Origin: Lentisphaeria bacterium
GTDB taxonomy: Bacteria > Verrucomicrobiota > Lentisphaeria > Victivallales > Victivallaceae
DNA: 64,000 bases
Reading direction: 5' to 3'
Assembly: GCA_022009855.1 (NCBI GenBank)
Contig: CP091727.1
Location: 3,472,001-3,536,000, forward strand
Of the stretch, positions 49,079 through 60,474 are shown in pieces. The notes below the pieces were generated by a model. It saw only the letters and a program-made list of their open reading frames with translations. It was not told where the DNA came from and did not search any database. Each line of letters starts with the position of its first letter. Position 1 is the stretch's first letter. The translations under genes and the position numbers were made by a program.

Positions 49079-50094
49079 ACACAGGAGGTGGAAATCTCCC
49101 TGCCTGAAAAGTTGTCGACATTTACAGCCACACCTGTCCTCGGAAAATTTGAAAATCTTGCCGGCGGCAAGTTCAAAGTGAACATTCCGGGAGGTTCTCC
49201 GGTAGTTCTTCAGCTTTCCTCGGGCAGAGTCACGCCACTTCCTCTGAAAAATACTGTCGCAAAGCGTACTGCCATTCTGAAAAAAATCACGGAGCTCAAT
49301 ACCGATAAAAATGGAGAAAAGGGAAATGTCCTTTTTATGAGTGAACTTGCCGTTTTTCACAGAAATGTGGGACGTGTTCTATATCCGGATATGGTAGATG
49401 CGATTCAGCGTATGGGCTTCGGAACAATTGAACGGCCGGAAGCCGAATGGCTTCCGGAAAACCTGAAACAATACAAGCTGGTCGTATTGAGTGAAGCGTG
49501 CAGTAATCCGTATGCCCCATCACGCATGGGCAATATCAGACTTAAAAACTGATTGCAGATGTCGCTGAATACGTGAAAAACGGCGGTTCCATGATACTTC
49601 TTACATATTCCGGAATGACACCGAATGCCAACGCCCGCCTGTTGAATGAACTTGGGCGTCATGTCGGGATTTCTTTGGGAGGGCTTGCCATGGATGAAAA
49701 GAATTGCGCTTTCGGCGACCCTCTTCAAGTTAAGGGTGTGAAAATGGAGAAACATCCGATCACCCGGAATATCAAGGAGAGCTGTTTTTTCCCTCTTCGT
49801 GCCATTCGGATCGGCAAAAATTCAACGATGAAAAATGTTGTCATGACAGCAAAAGGAGAAGGAATTGTTGCGGTCGGCACTTACGGAAAAGGGAAAATCC
49901 TGGTTTCGTCTGATTTGACCTGGCTCCAGCCGTTCCGGCTGGAGCTGTATGATAATGCGGAACTGCTCTGCAACTCGCTGGCATGGCTTTTGCGGAATCC
50001 GATAAAAACTGAATTTGTGGAGGAGTTCAAACAAAACAGATTCCTTACAACTGGAATCATGGAGAAAATTGAACAAAAAGAGGGACAGCGTTGA
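49067..50094 (+). pseudogene. GH42-like secreted glycosidase, 3' part, after the insertion sequence
   Basis: Continuation of the gene that starts at 44391. It opens WGGTTQEVEISLPEK, where the WGGT repeats the last residues before the element through the target duplication. It carries a beta-sandwich (LGKFENLAGGKFKVNIPGGSPVVLQL) and then a second Rossmann-like or GATase-like domain (KNGGSMILLTYSGMTPNANARLLNELGRHVGI, AVGTYGKGKILVSSDLTWLQPF), ending at 50092-50094. One frame change near 49550 splits it. The upstream part of this frame reads into the insertion sequence without a start of its own, so this is not an independent gene. Confidence 0.75.
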
Positions 50095-50504
50095 ATCAGA
50101 AAACATGGTGCTGATATTGGATGGAGTCCGACATCCCGCATCTGTTTGTGTTCAGCGCGGTTCCTGATGACAAACATTACTTGGCGCGGCCCGAAGCAAC
50201 TGGCCTGCCGGAGAACCCCGAAGGCTCGGGGCGGTTGCACAGGCGGCGCCTTTGTCTCTTCCCCTTTGCCCTCCTGCCGGCAGAGCGCTGTTTCCCGCAA
50301 CACGGGTGACGGGACAAATTTTTTCAACCCCGTGCGATCGCCGGCGGAACGGGCGAAACGAAAAAACGTATTTTTTTCGGAATTCCATTTTTCCATAACT
50401 AGACAAGGGCGTATAATAAGTAGCGGAGAATTCCGCTGGATAAATCAACCATCCGGCAAGGGGCTGGAAGCGCGGAGTTTTTCCAGACAGGGAGAGAGAC
50501 CGGC
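50095..50504. other. Intergenic region before the locus C regulator
   Basis: 410 bases. It holds a TATAAT at 50412-50417 and an inverted repeat AGCGGA-N4-TCCGCT at 50422-50437. The first 300 bases contain GC-rich sequence without a credible gene; a hairpin-rich part near 50210-50300 has no T-run where expected. Confidence 0.4.
50412..50437 (+). promoter_or_regulatory. -10 box and candidate operator for the GntR/LacI gene
   Basis: TATAAT at 50412-50417 is followed 4 bases later by AGCGGA-GAAT-TCCGCT (50422-50437), at the expected transcription start. A repressor bound here would block RNA polymerase; autoregulation is inferred. No clear -35 box. Confidence 0.4.
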
Positions 50505-51581
50505 GTGAGACTGCCGCGCAAAAAGAGAACAGGTGCTGAGGACGATTTCCTCGCGGATCGAAGCGGGAATTTATTCCACCGGGGAACGCATTCCGACCGA
50601 GCCGATGCTGGCGAAGGAGTTCGGGGTCGCCCGCGAGACGCTGCGCGGAGCTCTTGAAATTCTGGAGAAACGCGGATTGATCCAGCGTTTCCCGGGGAGG
50701 GCACGTACGTCCGCCGACGGGAGGAGGGGGCGCGGGAGCTGTATCTGTTGATTCCGTGTCCGGATTATTTCGTCATTTCCGATTACCAGACGCGCACCAC
50801 GCTCCGGGAAATCCTCTGCGGCTGCCTGACCGAGGCGAACCGTCGGAACGCTCATGTCGTCACCCTGCCGATCACGAAGGACAACAATCCCTGCCACCTG
50901 AACCGACAGGCTCTGGAACAGCTTCCGGAAGGAAGCCGGGTCATTTTCTACAGCCACTGGTGCGCACCGGTGTTCCCGTTTCTGAAGGCGCGTCGCTGCC
51001 GGGTGTACTGCATTCATCCGCTGACATTCGAAGGGCTGCCGGACAATGAATATCTCTCCGGCTGGTCCACCTGTCAGGCGGATATCGCCGGTGCGGTCGC
51101 CGCTTCGGTGGAGAAGCTGCATCAAAACGGCTGCCGCCGGATTGCGATCGCCACTTCGTTTCTCGACGATTCGTACAATCCGGCGAAAGCGGGCTATCTG
51201 GAGGGGCTCCACCGCTGCAATCCCCGGCAGAATCCGATCTGTCGTGACATCGGCGGCTATGAGGAAGAGCCGCTGCTGTTTCGGGAACCATTGGCCGAAT
51301 TATACCGGGAACAGCCGTTTGACGGGCTGATCTTCGGAATCCACGATGAAATTCCGATGAACTACCGGCAGACGCTGCACAGGAATCTCGGACTGCCGTC
51401 CGATGTGCGTATCATCACCATTTTCCCTTATCCGTACAACCGCAACTTTCTGCCGCATATTCCCTGTTTCTGCTTCGATTACCACGAGATGGCACGGGTC
51501 GCCGCCCATGCGCTTCTCTCGAGCCGTACCAGCCGGAAAATTATCAGTTCCGAAATCAGTTTCAACACATGGAGGAATTAA
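50505..51581 (+). CDS. GntR-LacI type transcriptional regulator of locus C (frameshifted)
   Basis: About 359 residues. N-terminal GntR winged helix: EQVLRTISSRIEAGIYSTGERIPTEPMLAKEFGVARETLRGALEILEKRGLIQRFPGRGTYV. The rest is a LacI/periplasmic-binding-like effector domain: ELYLLIPCPDYF, GCLTEANRRNAHVVTLPI, RVIFYSHWCAP, AASVEKLHQNGCRRIAIATSFLDD, YLEGLHRC, FDGLIFGIHDE and YHEMARVAAHALL. Frame changes at the AAAAA near 50522 and at GGGGAGGG near 50697. The GTG at 50505 has GGGAGAGAG 6 bases upstream. The pseudopilin ATG follows 1 base after the stop, so the regulator heads its own operon. The effector is probably a sugar. Confidence 0.82.
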
Positions 51582-51582
51582 A

Positions 51583-52305
51583 ATGAGGAAACAACATAAT
51601 TTTACTTTAATTGAATTGCTCATTGTAATTGCGATCATCGCGATTCTGGCTGCCCTGCTGCTGCCCGCATTGAACAAGGCGCGGCAGCGCGGACAGGAGG
51701 TGCAGTGTACCGGCAATCTGAAACAGCTTGTGCAGATTTTCCAGAGTTATACGAGTGACTTCAACGAATGGCTCCTGATCGATGCGTCGGGGAGCGCCGG
51801 TTACAGCATGCCGTGGGGGCGCTGGTTTTTCAACAAAAAACTGATTCGAGCGCAGAAGCTTCTCTTCTGTCAGAGTTACGGTACCCGGGCGTTTGTGGAC
51901 CACAACTCCTACTTCTATACCTACGGCATCCGGGCGTGGGACAGCGCTCCCAGGACAATGCTCCGCAAGGTATCGGGCGACACCTTTCATCACTTCAAGG
52001 GGATCCGGCGTCCCTCCACCTACTCGATTCTGGGGGATGCCATCCGGACGGACAACAAAGACAAAAGCTACTACGTTCAGCTTGGCATCAACGCCTCCAC
52101 CGCCGGAGGATTGTTCTGGGTCGGCGCGCACACCACCGGATTCAACACCGCCTGCTGGGACGGGCACGTCGCCAAATGGGATGAAAACGAATACGGCAAA
52201 AACGTCGTGCAGGAATTCAAGGGCAGCGGCTCCAGCGGCAGCGGGCACTATTACTACTGCAAGCGGCGCGGTTACTCTCAATACTCCGTCTGGGCGGAGT
52301 ATTAG
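51583..52305 (+). CDS. Pseudopilin-like protein (locus C)
   Basis: Intact 240 residues. MRKQHN/FTLIELLIVIAIIAILAALLLPALNKARQRG is the prepilin signal, with Asn before Phe and Glu at +5. The body includes YTSDFNEWLLIDASG, GRWFFNKKLI and the C-terminal motif HTTGFNTACWDGHVAKWDENEYG. After that is a short GSGSSGSGHYYYCKRRGYSQYS tail rich in Ser, Gly and Tyr, which is unusual. GGAGGAATTAAA precedes the ATG at 51583. It lies between the GntR-LacI gene (1 base) and the CBM9 glycosidase (51 bases). Size is the same as the locus A protein. Confidence 0.9.
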   Translation: MRKQHNFTLIELLIVIAIIAILAALLLPALNKARQRGQEVQCTGNLKQLVQIFQSYTSDFNEWLLIDASGSAGYSMPWGRWFFNKKLIRAQKLLFCQSYGTRAFVDHNSYFYTYGIRAWDSAPRTMLRKVSGDTFHHFKGIRRPSTYSILGDAIRTDNKDKSYYVQLGINASTAGGLFWVGAHTTGFNTACWDGHVAKWDENEYGKNVVQEFKGSGSSGSGHYYYCKRRGYSQYSVWAEY

Positions 52306-52356
52306 GCCGGTTTTCTGGTGTTTTGAACGGAAAAATCTGGAAAAGGATAGGATGAT

Positions 52357-55300
52357 ATGAGAACTTTTATGCCGATTGTTTTGTTGATTGCGGCATTTTT
52401 TGCCGGAACATTCCCGGTCCGGGCCGCGGAGGAGTGGCGGGTCCCCCGCGGCGGCAATCTGATCGCGGTGAAGGCACCGGGCGAAGCGCTGCAGGTCAAC
52501 CTGCGGCTCCGTGACCCTGCCAATACGAAAAAATTCGGATAACTGGCTGCAACTGGCGCGGCCGCTCTCTCCGGAAGAGGGAAAACACCGGTTCGTCACG
52601 CTGCAATGGAGCTCCACGCTGCCGGGGACGCGCTATCTGACCGCCACGGTGGTCGGTTCGGAGGGAGAGCTGTTCTCCCGTACCTGGCAGGTGGCACTGC
52701 AGGACACGGTATCGCCGTTAAGCTTTTCCTTCGACGGTTTCAAGGACCGTGCGGGCAGAACCTGTCCGGCGGATTTCGTCGCGAACGAGCTTCGGCTGGT
52801 TCTGCCGATCCGGTCGGAACAGTCCGTCACCGTGACCGATTTTACAGTGTTCACCCCGGAAAAACCGGCGGAATTCTCTCCGGACGGCAGTTCCTGGAGC
52901 CTGAAACACGGCGGGCGGGTGTTCTGCGAGATGCAGTGGCAGCCGCAGGGGCGGGAGACGGTGTTCTCCTGCCGGAAGAAGAATCCGCTCAATCACCGCG
53001 GCAGCGAGGAGTGGGTTCTGGCGGAGTGTCCGGTCGGCGAGTCCGGCCTTTCCGACTGCGACGGCGTCGAACTTCAGGTGAAGCGGGGTATCCCGCAGAA
53101 CACCTACTTCGAGATTCGTGCGGTGGAGGAGTTGGGACGGACCTTCGTCATGGCGCAGCATGTCGCCCTTTCGCCGGAATACCGGGTGCTCCGTTTCCCG
53201 TTCCGGCGGATGAAGTCGGTGAAGGAGCCGAAAGCGAAAGTCGCGCCGGAGAAGGTCCGGAAAATTGCGCTGGTCTTCGTGCTGAACGCCACCGACTCCC
53301 TTTCGCTCCGCGGCATACGGAGGTGGAAGGAGGCGGAGCAGAAGAAAAAGAGCACTGAAACCTTGCAGATACTGCCCGAATGCGGCAACACGGCCGGATT
53401 GTTCGAGCCGGATCAGGAGTGTGTGCTGCGCCTGCAAGGCGGCCTCCCGGACGAGGTCGCGTCGGCAAGGTGCAGTATCCGGAACTACTTCGGCGAAGAG
53501 GTTTTTTCCGGGGTGCTGAAACGTGCCGATTCCCGGCTGAATCCGGGAAAACTTCCGCCGGGGTACTATGAAGTCAGGATCTTCCCGGCTCTTCCGGACG
53601 GCACTTTCTCCCGGGTGAGCTGTATCAAGGCGGACGGATGGGAGAACATTCCGGGCATGGTCTCGTTCGCGGTCATGCCCTGCCGGAAGGAGGAGAATCT
53701 GCGCCGGATGCGGCAGTACGGCATGGCGGGCTTTTACGGCATCATGAACTCCCGCCATCAGTTCGAGGCGCACGAGCGGATGGGCACCCCGTGGGCGCTG
53801 GAGGGGTCGCGCTGGATCTGGTGCGAAAACAAGGGGCCGGGACCGGTGATCGACGGCGTTTCCGAGTGGGCGGCGCGGAAGATGAAGCAGCCGAAGCGGC
53901 CGGATTATCTCTTCTCCCCTCTGTCGCTGTCGCACAAAAACCGGGGTATCCCTCCGTGGGCCCGCGGGAAGTACGACTTCCGCGCGTTTGCGAACGGGAA
54001 AATCGATTCGCCCGAATATCTCCAGTTCATCCGGAGTGCGGTTCTGCTTCACAAGTACCAGTATTCCCATATGAAGAAGCGGATCTATGAGATCACCTGG
54101 GAACCCGATCTCGACTGCCGTCCCGGAGGCGCCACCATCCACGACGTGCTGGCCTATTATAAGCGGGTGGTGCCGCTGATCCGGAGCCTCGATCCGGATG
54201 CGTTGATCTACGGCCCCAAGGCGACCTTCAACCTGCCGTGGATCCGGAAGTTGTTCGAAGCCGGCCTGGGGGAGTATCTGGACGGCGTTTCCGGACACTT
54301 CTACACCACACCGCTCCCCGAGGACGGCGGTTTGCCGGAAAAGTTCGCCGAATATCGGGCACTGGTGAAAAAGTTCACCGGGCGGGAAATGCGCCTCTGC
54401 AACACCGAGGGCGGATATTACTCCAAAGTGCTCGGCGTGAATGATCTGACCGAACAGGCGCGCCGCGACCTGCGCTACGCCCTGATCTCCCAGGGGAGGG
54501 GCTCGACCTGCTGCTGCTCTTCTATCTCTTCGATTTCAGCGGAGAGAAATACACCACCTGGGGGATGTTCTTCACCGACCGGAAGAACGGGGATTTTTCA
54601 CCCCGCCGCCTGATGCCGAAGCCGGTGGTCCCCGCCTATGCCGTGGCCGCCTCGCTGCTCTGCGGCGCCCGGCCGGTGATGCATCTGCGCTGGATCGATC
54701 CCGAGGTGTGGGGATATCTCTTCCAGCGTGACGGAGAGCCGGTCATCGCATTATGGAATCCCCGCCGTTCGCAGAAGATCCACTTCCCTGCGGGGGCGCG
54801 CGACGAGATCGTCAAGGTCGACATCATGGGGCGGCGATGCCGCCTGCCGGTGAAGGACGGCATGGTGACGCTTACCCTTTCGCCGGATGTGACCTGGCTG
54901 TTTGGAATGGATCCCGATGTCTGGCTGGGGGAGATTTCCGGAAAAACTGCCGACAACGGCGTCCAGCCGCTGGAACTTTACTGCGGCAGGAGCATCGCAC
55001 TGCCCGGACGGGTGGAACGGATTTCCGCCGAGGGGGCGGAAAACGCGCTCGATCTTTCCGGCTCCGAAGGAGTGTTTCGTATTGCGGTGGCGGAAAATGC
55101 CCTGCCGGGCGTCGTGCCGCTGCGGGTGACGGAGCAGGGGCGAACCCGGATTCAGTTCGCCCGGATCAATCCGCCGCTGGAACTGGGGAACGGGAGTCTC
55201 CGCGAAGAAAACGGCATGGTTTCCCTGTACTTCCCGGTCCGTAACAATTCCGCTTCTCCGGTGGGGGCGGAGCTGGCGCTGACCTCGCCGGCGGGGGTGT

Positions 55301-56071
55301 ACCGGGAATCCCGGAGCTTCCCCGCGGCGAGCCGGGGGAAGTGCGGATTCCTGCGTTTCGGAGCGCGGATAATCCTGACCCGCTTGCTCCGTTTGCTGGA
55401 ACGCTCCGGGTGACGACTGCGAATTACGATTTTGTGAAACCGTTCTCCTTCACTTTTCTGGCGGCGTGGGAGAGAACGCGGAAAACGCCGGGCGAGCTGT
55501 ATCGGAACTCGGTCGTGCTCAAGGGGAAGGGGCATCCGGAAAAATCGATTCCTGCCGATTGACCTTCTTCCGCGACCGGGAGGCGCTGACGCTGTGCGCG
55601 GAACTTGCCGATGATCAATTTCATCAGGAGAAACGGGATGATTCGATCTGGATGCAGGATTCCATTCAGGTGGCGTTCGACACCGATCCGCACAATGTCT
55701 ATGAATACGATGAGCTGACGGCCCGCCTTTCGAAGAAAGTGACCTCGATCGGAGCTGCTCTGACGCCGGAAGGGGTTCGGGTGTACCGTTATCTCACCTT
55801 TCAGGAGCGGGTGCTGCCGACCGGCGACATCACCGGAAAGGTGGAGTGCTCCATCCGGCGCGAAGGCGGGAAGACCTTCTACAGACTTCGTGTGCCGTGG
55901 CGGCAGATCGGACTCGCGCCGGAGGAGGCGGTCGCCGGAAAAGAGCTGGGGATTTCCGTGCTGGTCAACGACAGCGACGGCGCAAAAAGCCCGCGCAGGA
56001 CGCTTTCGCTTTTCGGTGGAATTGCGGATGGTTCCGGCTGGCGCTACTACGGGGTGTTGAATCTTCGCTGA
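52357..56071 (+). CDS. Secreted multidomain glycosidase-like protein with C-terminal CBM9 (frameshifted)
   Basis: About 1237 residues. A signal peptide (PIVLLIAAFFAGTFPVRAAEEW) is followed by beta-sandwich domains, then a TIM-barrel-like region: RRMRQYGMAGFYGIMNSRHQFEAHERMG, YSHMKKRIYEITWEPDLDC, IRSLDPDALIYGPKATFNLPW, YLDGVSGHFYTTPLPED, REMRLCNTEGGYYSKV and after a shift near 54500 LDLLLLFYLFDFSGEKYTTWGMFF, like GH39/GH5-clan enzymes, with Glu in ITWEPD and NTEGG as candidate catalytic acids. The C-terminus, after shifts near 55340 and 55545, is a CBM9-type module: LTFFRDREALTLCAELADD, DDSIWMQDSIQVAFDTDP and YRLRVPWRQIGL. A further shift is near 52540. The exact GH family is uncertain. Confidence 0.7.
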
Positions 56072-56181
56072 AACTTCTCCGCGGGCAGGAGCGAAGCGGC
56101 ATCTTCCGGTTTCCCTTTCGCCGCCGGTTGAAAAATCCGGTTTGAATGGTATTGTAGAAGCGAAATCGGGAAGGATTGGAA

Positions 56182-58801
56182 ATGAAAATGCCGTTCTGGC
56201 CGGCTTTGCCGGTCATTGCCTGTGCCGGCTGGCTGCTGTCTGTCTCAGCTGCGGAACCGGATGTCGTGTGGAGAAATTTTACCGCGCAGCAGGAGTTTCT
56301 CCGGCGGAATCTGACGCGGAAGCCGGAATATCGGGCCACGGTCGATGCTTTGCGCCGGGCACGTCGGGGGCGCGGCCGACTCCGTTCTCGAGGCGTGCCG
56401 CAAGCATCCCGGGGTGCGGAGTGCGTGGGCGCGTCTTCTGCTGGCCCGCCGTCGTTTATCGGAACGAGTTGAGGATCCCGACCTGAATCGCGACGTGATC
56501 GCCGCTTCCCGCAAACTGAGGGAACTGCTTCGCGCGACTCCGGAGGTGGTCCGGGCGGAAAAAGCGGTTGCCGCCGCCGTGGCGGGAGTGGCAGCCATCA
56601 TCCGAAACGCCGGCGGGACCGGCGTGTTTCCTCCCGGAGACGGCCTGTTCGACGGCCTCTTCGACGCGATCGGCGAAACGCCGGCCGGAGAGGAGGAGCG
56701 CCGGATCGGTTTCTTTGACTGGCTGGAGCGTGCCGTTCTGGAAGAAGCTCCCGAAACGGAGCAGGAGTCGCTACGACGCCTGCTCATCCATCGCCACGCG
56801 CCGTTGGAGGCGGTGAACGGAATGGCCCCTGACGGCGAAGAGCCGCTGGCGGAACCGATGGAGGAACTGTTCCGCATTCTCGCCTCGACCGATACGACGA
56901 GGATTCCACCGGGGGTGGCGGAGGGGATGATTGAGGAGCTCTCCCTTGAATTCGGGCCGGTTTCCCGGACGCTTGTTGCCGAGGTGGTCGCCGCCTTGCC
57001 CGCGAAGCGGTGGCGCCGCCCGGATACCGAGGGGTTTCGCTGGAATCTGATGCATCTCTACCGCGAAGGAGTGTTGGCGGAGGCGGATGGCCCCTGGTTT
57101 CTGCTCTGGCTGGAAGAGGGATTGAGCGCACGGGATTTCGCCGCGCTTGCGGCCGTGCCCGGCATCAATCGCGATGCGTGGCTGGCGGCGATGATTGACG
57201 GCCGGGTCGCCTTTGATCGTGCCGTGGCCGCCGCTTCGACTCCGGTTTCCGGCAGTGGAGCGGTCCGCAAGCGGGGACTCGAAGCGCGTCGAAAAAAAGA
57301 GCGTGGCGGCGGCGAAGGAGGCACGGCAGGCATGGATTCGCGCCCTTTCGCTCGCTCCGGAGCGGCCGGAACCGCTTCTCGGCCTGGTCCGGTCCGATCG
57401 CTTCTCCGACGGATCTGCGGCGGAGCGGGTTGCCGTTTTCCGTGAGCTGATTCGACGTTCTCCCGGAGAGTTCGCGGCGTATCGGCAAATGGCGGAATCT
57501 CTGCTTGCCGTCGGCGGCGGGAATCCGCTTCCGGTGGCGGAGCTGGCTTGCGCCGCGATGGACTCCGGGCGGATTGACACCGGCATTCCGCTGTTCGGTT
57601 TCGAACTGCTCGTGTTGCCCGGGTTGAGGCGTTGGGATTACCGCTGGAAGAAGAGTTTTCTGCTGCCCGGCGTTGCCCGGAGCGGCGACCGGCTGTTCGA
57701 CTGGTTTGAGGCGGCGGAACTCCCGACGGATGCGCGAAATCTCCTTCTGCTGAACCGGATGAGCTTTGAAATGGCCACGCTTCGGTACGACCGGGCGCTC
57801 GCAACCCGGAAGAGAATTCCGCTCGATGACGCAAAACTCGCCTCTCTTGTGGAGTTTCCACGTTGGGAGCTGCCGGCGCCTGGCTGGCTGCCCGGTTTTG
57901 CCGAATTTCAGGACCCGGTTCCGTTGCTGAAGCTGTTTACCGGCAAGAGCGGTCCCGCGCTTCAGGCGCTGGAGCGGGAATTCCTTCGGGGAAAACGGGA
58001 TGTTCCGGAAAAGTTGCCGCCCTGGTCCGTGCCGGGCAGTGGACGGCTGAGGAGCGCGATGTGCTGGTCGATCTCTGCGGCCGCTGGACACTGCCGCGCG
58101 GCGTGCGGGCCTATATCGGCAGATACGGTAACCGGGATTCGTTTCGCCTGGCGCTCTCCTGCGGCCGTGTCGACCTGATGATCGAAATGATCCGGATGGG
58201 GTACCGGTATGATCGTTTCAGCGCCTGGCCTGGAGAGAGCGCCTGGCGGATTGCCCGTTTCGGACGGGATCCGGCTCCGCTCAATGCGTTGAAGCAGGCG
58301 GGGGATCCGCTGACCCGGGCCGAGCCGAACAGCGGCCGGACCCCGCTGCATGAAGCGGCATCCCGGCCCGGCAGCGCCATGACCGGGAGATTGATTGCCC
58401 TCGGGGTACCGTGCAACGTGCCGGATCGCCGTGGGATGACCCCCCTCTTCTGTGCCGCTTCCGCGGGAAACGCCGAAGCGGTCGTTCTGCTGCTGAAAGC
58501 GGGGGCCGACTGCAACCGGGCCGCCCGGGGGGATGACCCCCTGATGGCTTCGATTCGCCATCGGCGTGGAAGCGCGGTCTGGGAACCTCTGCTCCGCCGT
58601 TCGACGCGGATCAATGCCCGGGATCGTTCCGGCTGGGCCGCACTCCACTATGCGGCGGAGTATTCGGAGGATCCGGAACTGTTCAAGGCACTTCTGGCAC
58701 GGGGCGCGTCGCGGGAACTGCGCGACCGACGCGACCGGACTCCGGCGGAGATCGCCGCGGAGCACGGCCGCGACAAGATTGCCGCACTGCTTCAGCCTTG
58801 A
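56182..58801 (+). CDS. Secreted ankyrin-repeat protein (frameshifted)
   Basis: About 873 residues. A signal peptide (PVIACAGWLLSVSAAEP) leads into a long alpha-helical region rich in Ala, Arg, Glu and Leu (AWARLLLARRRLSERVEDPD, AEVVAALPAKRWRRPDTEGFRWNLMHLY, PEPLLGLVRSDRF) that resembles TPR arrays but is diverged. The last 170 residues hold about four ankyrin repeats: GRTPLHEAASRPGSAMTGRLIALGVPCNVPD, RRGMTPLFCAASAGNAEAVVLLLKAGADCN, and RSGWAALHYAAEYSEDPELFKALLARGASRELRDRRDRTPAEIAAEHG. Frame changes near 56365, 57245 and 58015. AAGGATTGGAA precedes the ATG at 56182. It stands alone on the plus strand after locus C. It is a likely protein-binding scaffold; the partner is unknown. Confidence 0.75.
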
Positions 58802-58808
58802 AGAAGTT

Positions 58809-60464
58809 CTATTTTCTGCCGATTCGCGCGAGGGTGTACTGGACCGGGGAGGGTTTTTCCCGGTTGCTCCAATCTTCCCGGGCCATGGCCTCCACCGCGT
58901 CGAAAAGCGCGTAGCAGGCCTCCTCATACGGGAGCTTGCCCAGCTCCGAGATCAGCCGGATCGCCCGGTCCACCAGCTTTTTATTGGAGATGTCCACATA
59001 GCTCATCCAGTTGCCGGCCACCCGGCCCAGCTTGACCATCGTTCCGGTGGAGATGGTGTTGAGCGCAAGTTTCACCGCCATGTGATGCATCAGGCCGAGC
59101 GGCGAATCCGTCGCTCCGGAGCGCAGTTCGAGCGTACGGCGGACCGGATACGGCGCGGACGCCGTTTCGAAGGCCGCGGAAAGCTCCGGGTTCCCGGACG
59201 TTCCGGGGAAAAGCACGAGCACCGCGGCGTCGTCTTTCCCGGTGTACCGTTCCGGCGCCGGTTCATTGCCCACCTCCATCTGATAAAGGTCCTCGACACT
59301 GATGCGCGGTGGAGCGGCGACGATTTTTTCCTGCGCCCCCATTGTGATGTAATCGGCGGGGGTCCACTCCAGACAGCGCGGTGCGCGCCGGAGCATGTGA
59401 CGCCAGGTCTCCCGGGTGGAGTAGCAGGGGGTTTTGACGAACGCCCATGACGGTACCGCCGCCGGGTCGTCCTTCCGGCGGAACGGCGGCAGCATGAAGG
59501 TGGGAGAGCGTTCCGTGGTGTCGGTGAAGAGGTCGAGCAGATAGGCGTTGGCGAAGTAGGTGACCTTTCCGTGTCTGGAATAGGTTTCCGCCTCAAAGTC
59601 GATCTCTCCGGCGATGGCGGCAACTGAGTCGGCGGACTCCAGATGGTCGAGCACACGCTCAAAGGAGTCGGCGAAGTTTTCCGGCGCCGGGAGTTCCTGG
59701 TTCCGTTCCGCGAGGATGGTTTCGAGCAATGCTCCGCCGACCAGCTGTTCGCAGGTGGTCGCCTGCATCCGGGTGGAACCGGCGACCGCCATCGGGCCGC
59801 AGCAGAGGTCGAGCACCGTCACCGCCGGGTCGTCGATGACTTCGCGGCACCGGACCAGCCGTTCCCGCAGCAGTGCGGCCGGATTGTTGAAGAGGAGAAA
59901 GACCGCACTGCCGCGTTCGACCGCCTCTTTGACCGTGCCGATCACTGAACTGGTTTCTCCTCCTTCGGTGATGGCGACGAGCATATCTTTTCCCCCATTT
60001 CGAGGTCGGCGACCTGCCGGCGCCCGAAACTCTGATAGTCCTCAAAAACTCCACAGAACGGATGAGCGCGTAGTCGCCGCCGGTCATGATGCTGGCGACG
60101 GAGTCCGCCCGGGAGTCGCCGGGACGGGCGGCGAAAAACTCCCGCCACATCGATTCGAGCAGGATCGAGAGCCTGCCGGTCGCGCCGCAGCCGGAGAAGA
60201 CGATCCGGCCGCCTCCCTTGACCGTTTTTCTCCGGCGTCGACCATCCGGCGGAATTCCGCGGAGGCGAAGATCTTCCGGGCCATCGGGAGCACTTCGCGG
60301 TCGGCGCGCTGAAGGAGCCGGACCCCTTCCGCGGTTCCGGCGGAGAAGGCACGGTCGAGGTTGCGGGTGATCGGGTTGGATTGTTCCGTCGGCAGGAAGC
60401 CGAGATGAAATTCGGTTTCGTTTTCGAGGAAGTTCCGGGCGGCGGCTTTGACAGTCTCTTTCAT
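58809..60464 (-). CDS. MurQ/GKRP-like SIS-domain protein (frameshifted)
   Basis: About 551 residues, twice the length of MurQ and close to the twin-SIS glucokinase regulatory protein GKRP. LGFLPTEQSNPITRNLD at the start, then GGGRIVFSGCGATGRLSILLES (SIS sugar-phosphate loop), SVASIMTGGDYALIRSVEFFEDYQSFG, MLVAITEGGETSSVIGTVKEA and DLCCGPMAVAGSTRMQATT match the MurQ/GKRP family. A second SIS-like half follows (NEPAPERYTGKDDAAVLVLFPG, LGLMHHMAVKLALNTISTGTMVKLGRVAGNWM). The catalytic Glu of MurQ (in ASE) does not line up clearly, so etherase activity is uncertain. Frame changes near 60225, 60048 and 59990. It starts 11 bases after the IclR stop, in the same unit. Confidence 0.75.
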
Positions 60465-60474
60465 TTTTTCATCC

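Noticed and set aside
48923..49552. A 209-residue gene starting inside the insertion sequence
   Set aside because: The first 48 residues come from the insertion sequence; the rest continues the interrupted GH42-like protein in frame.
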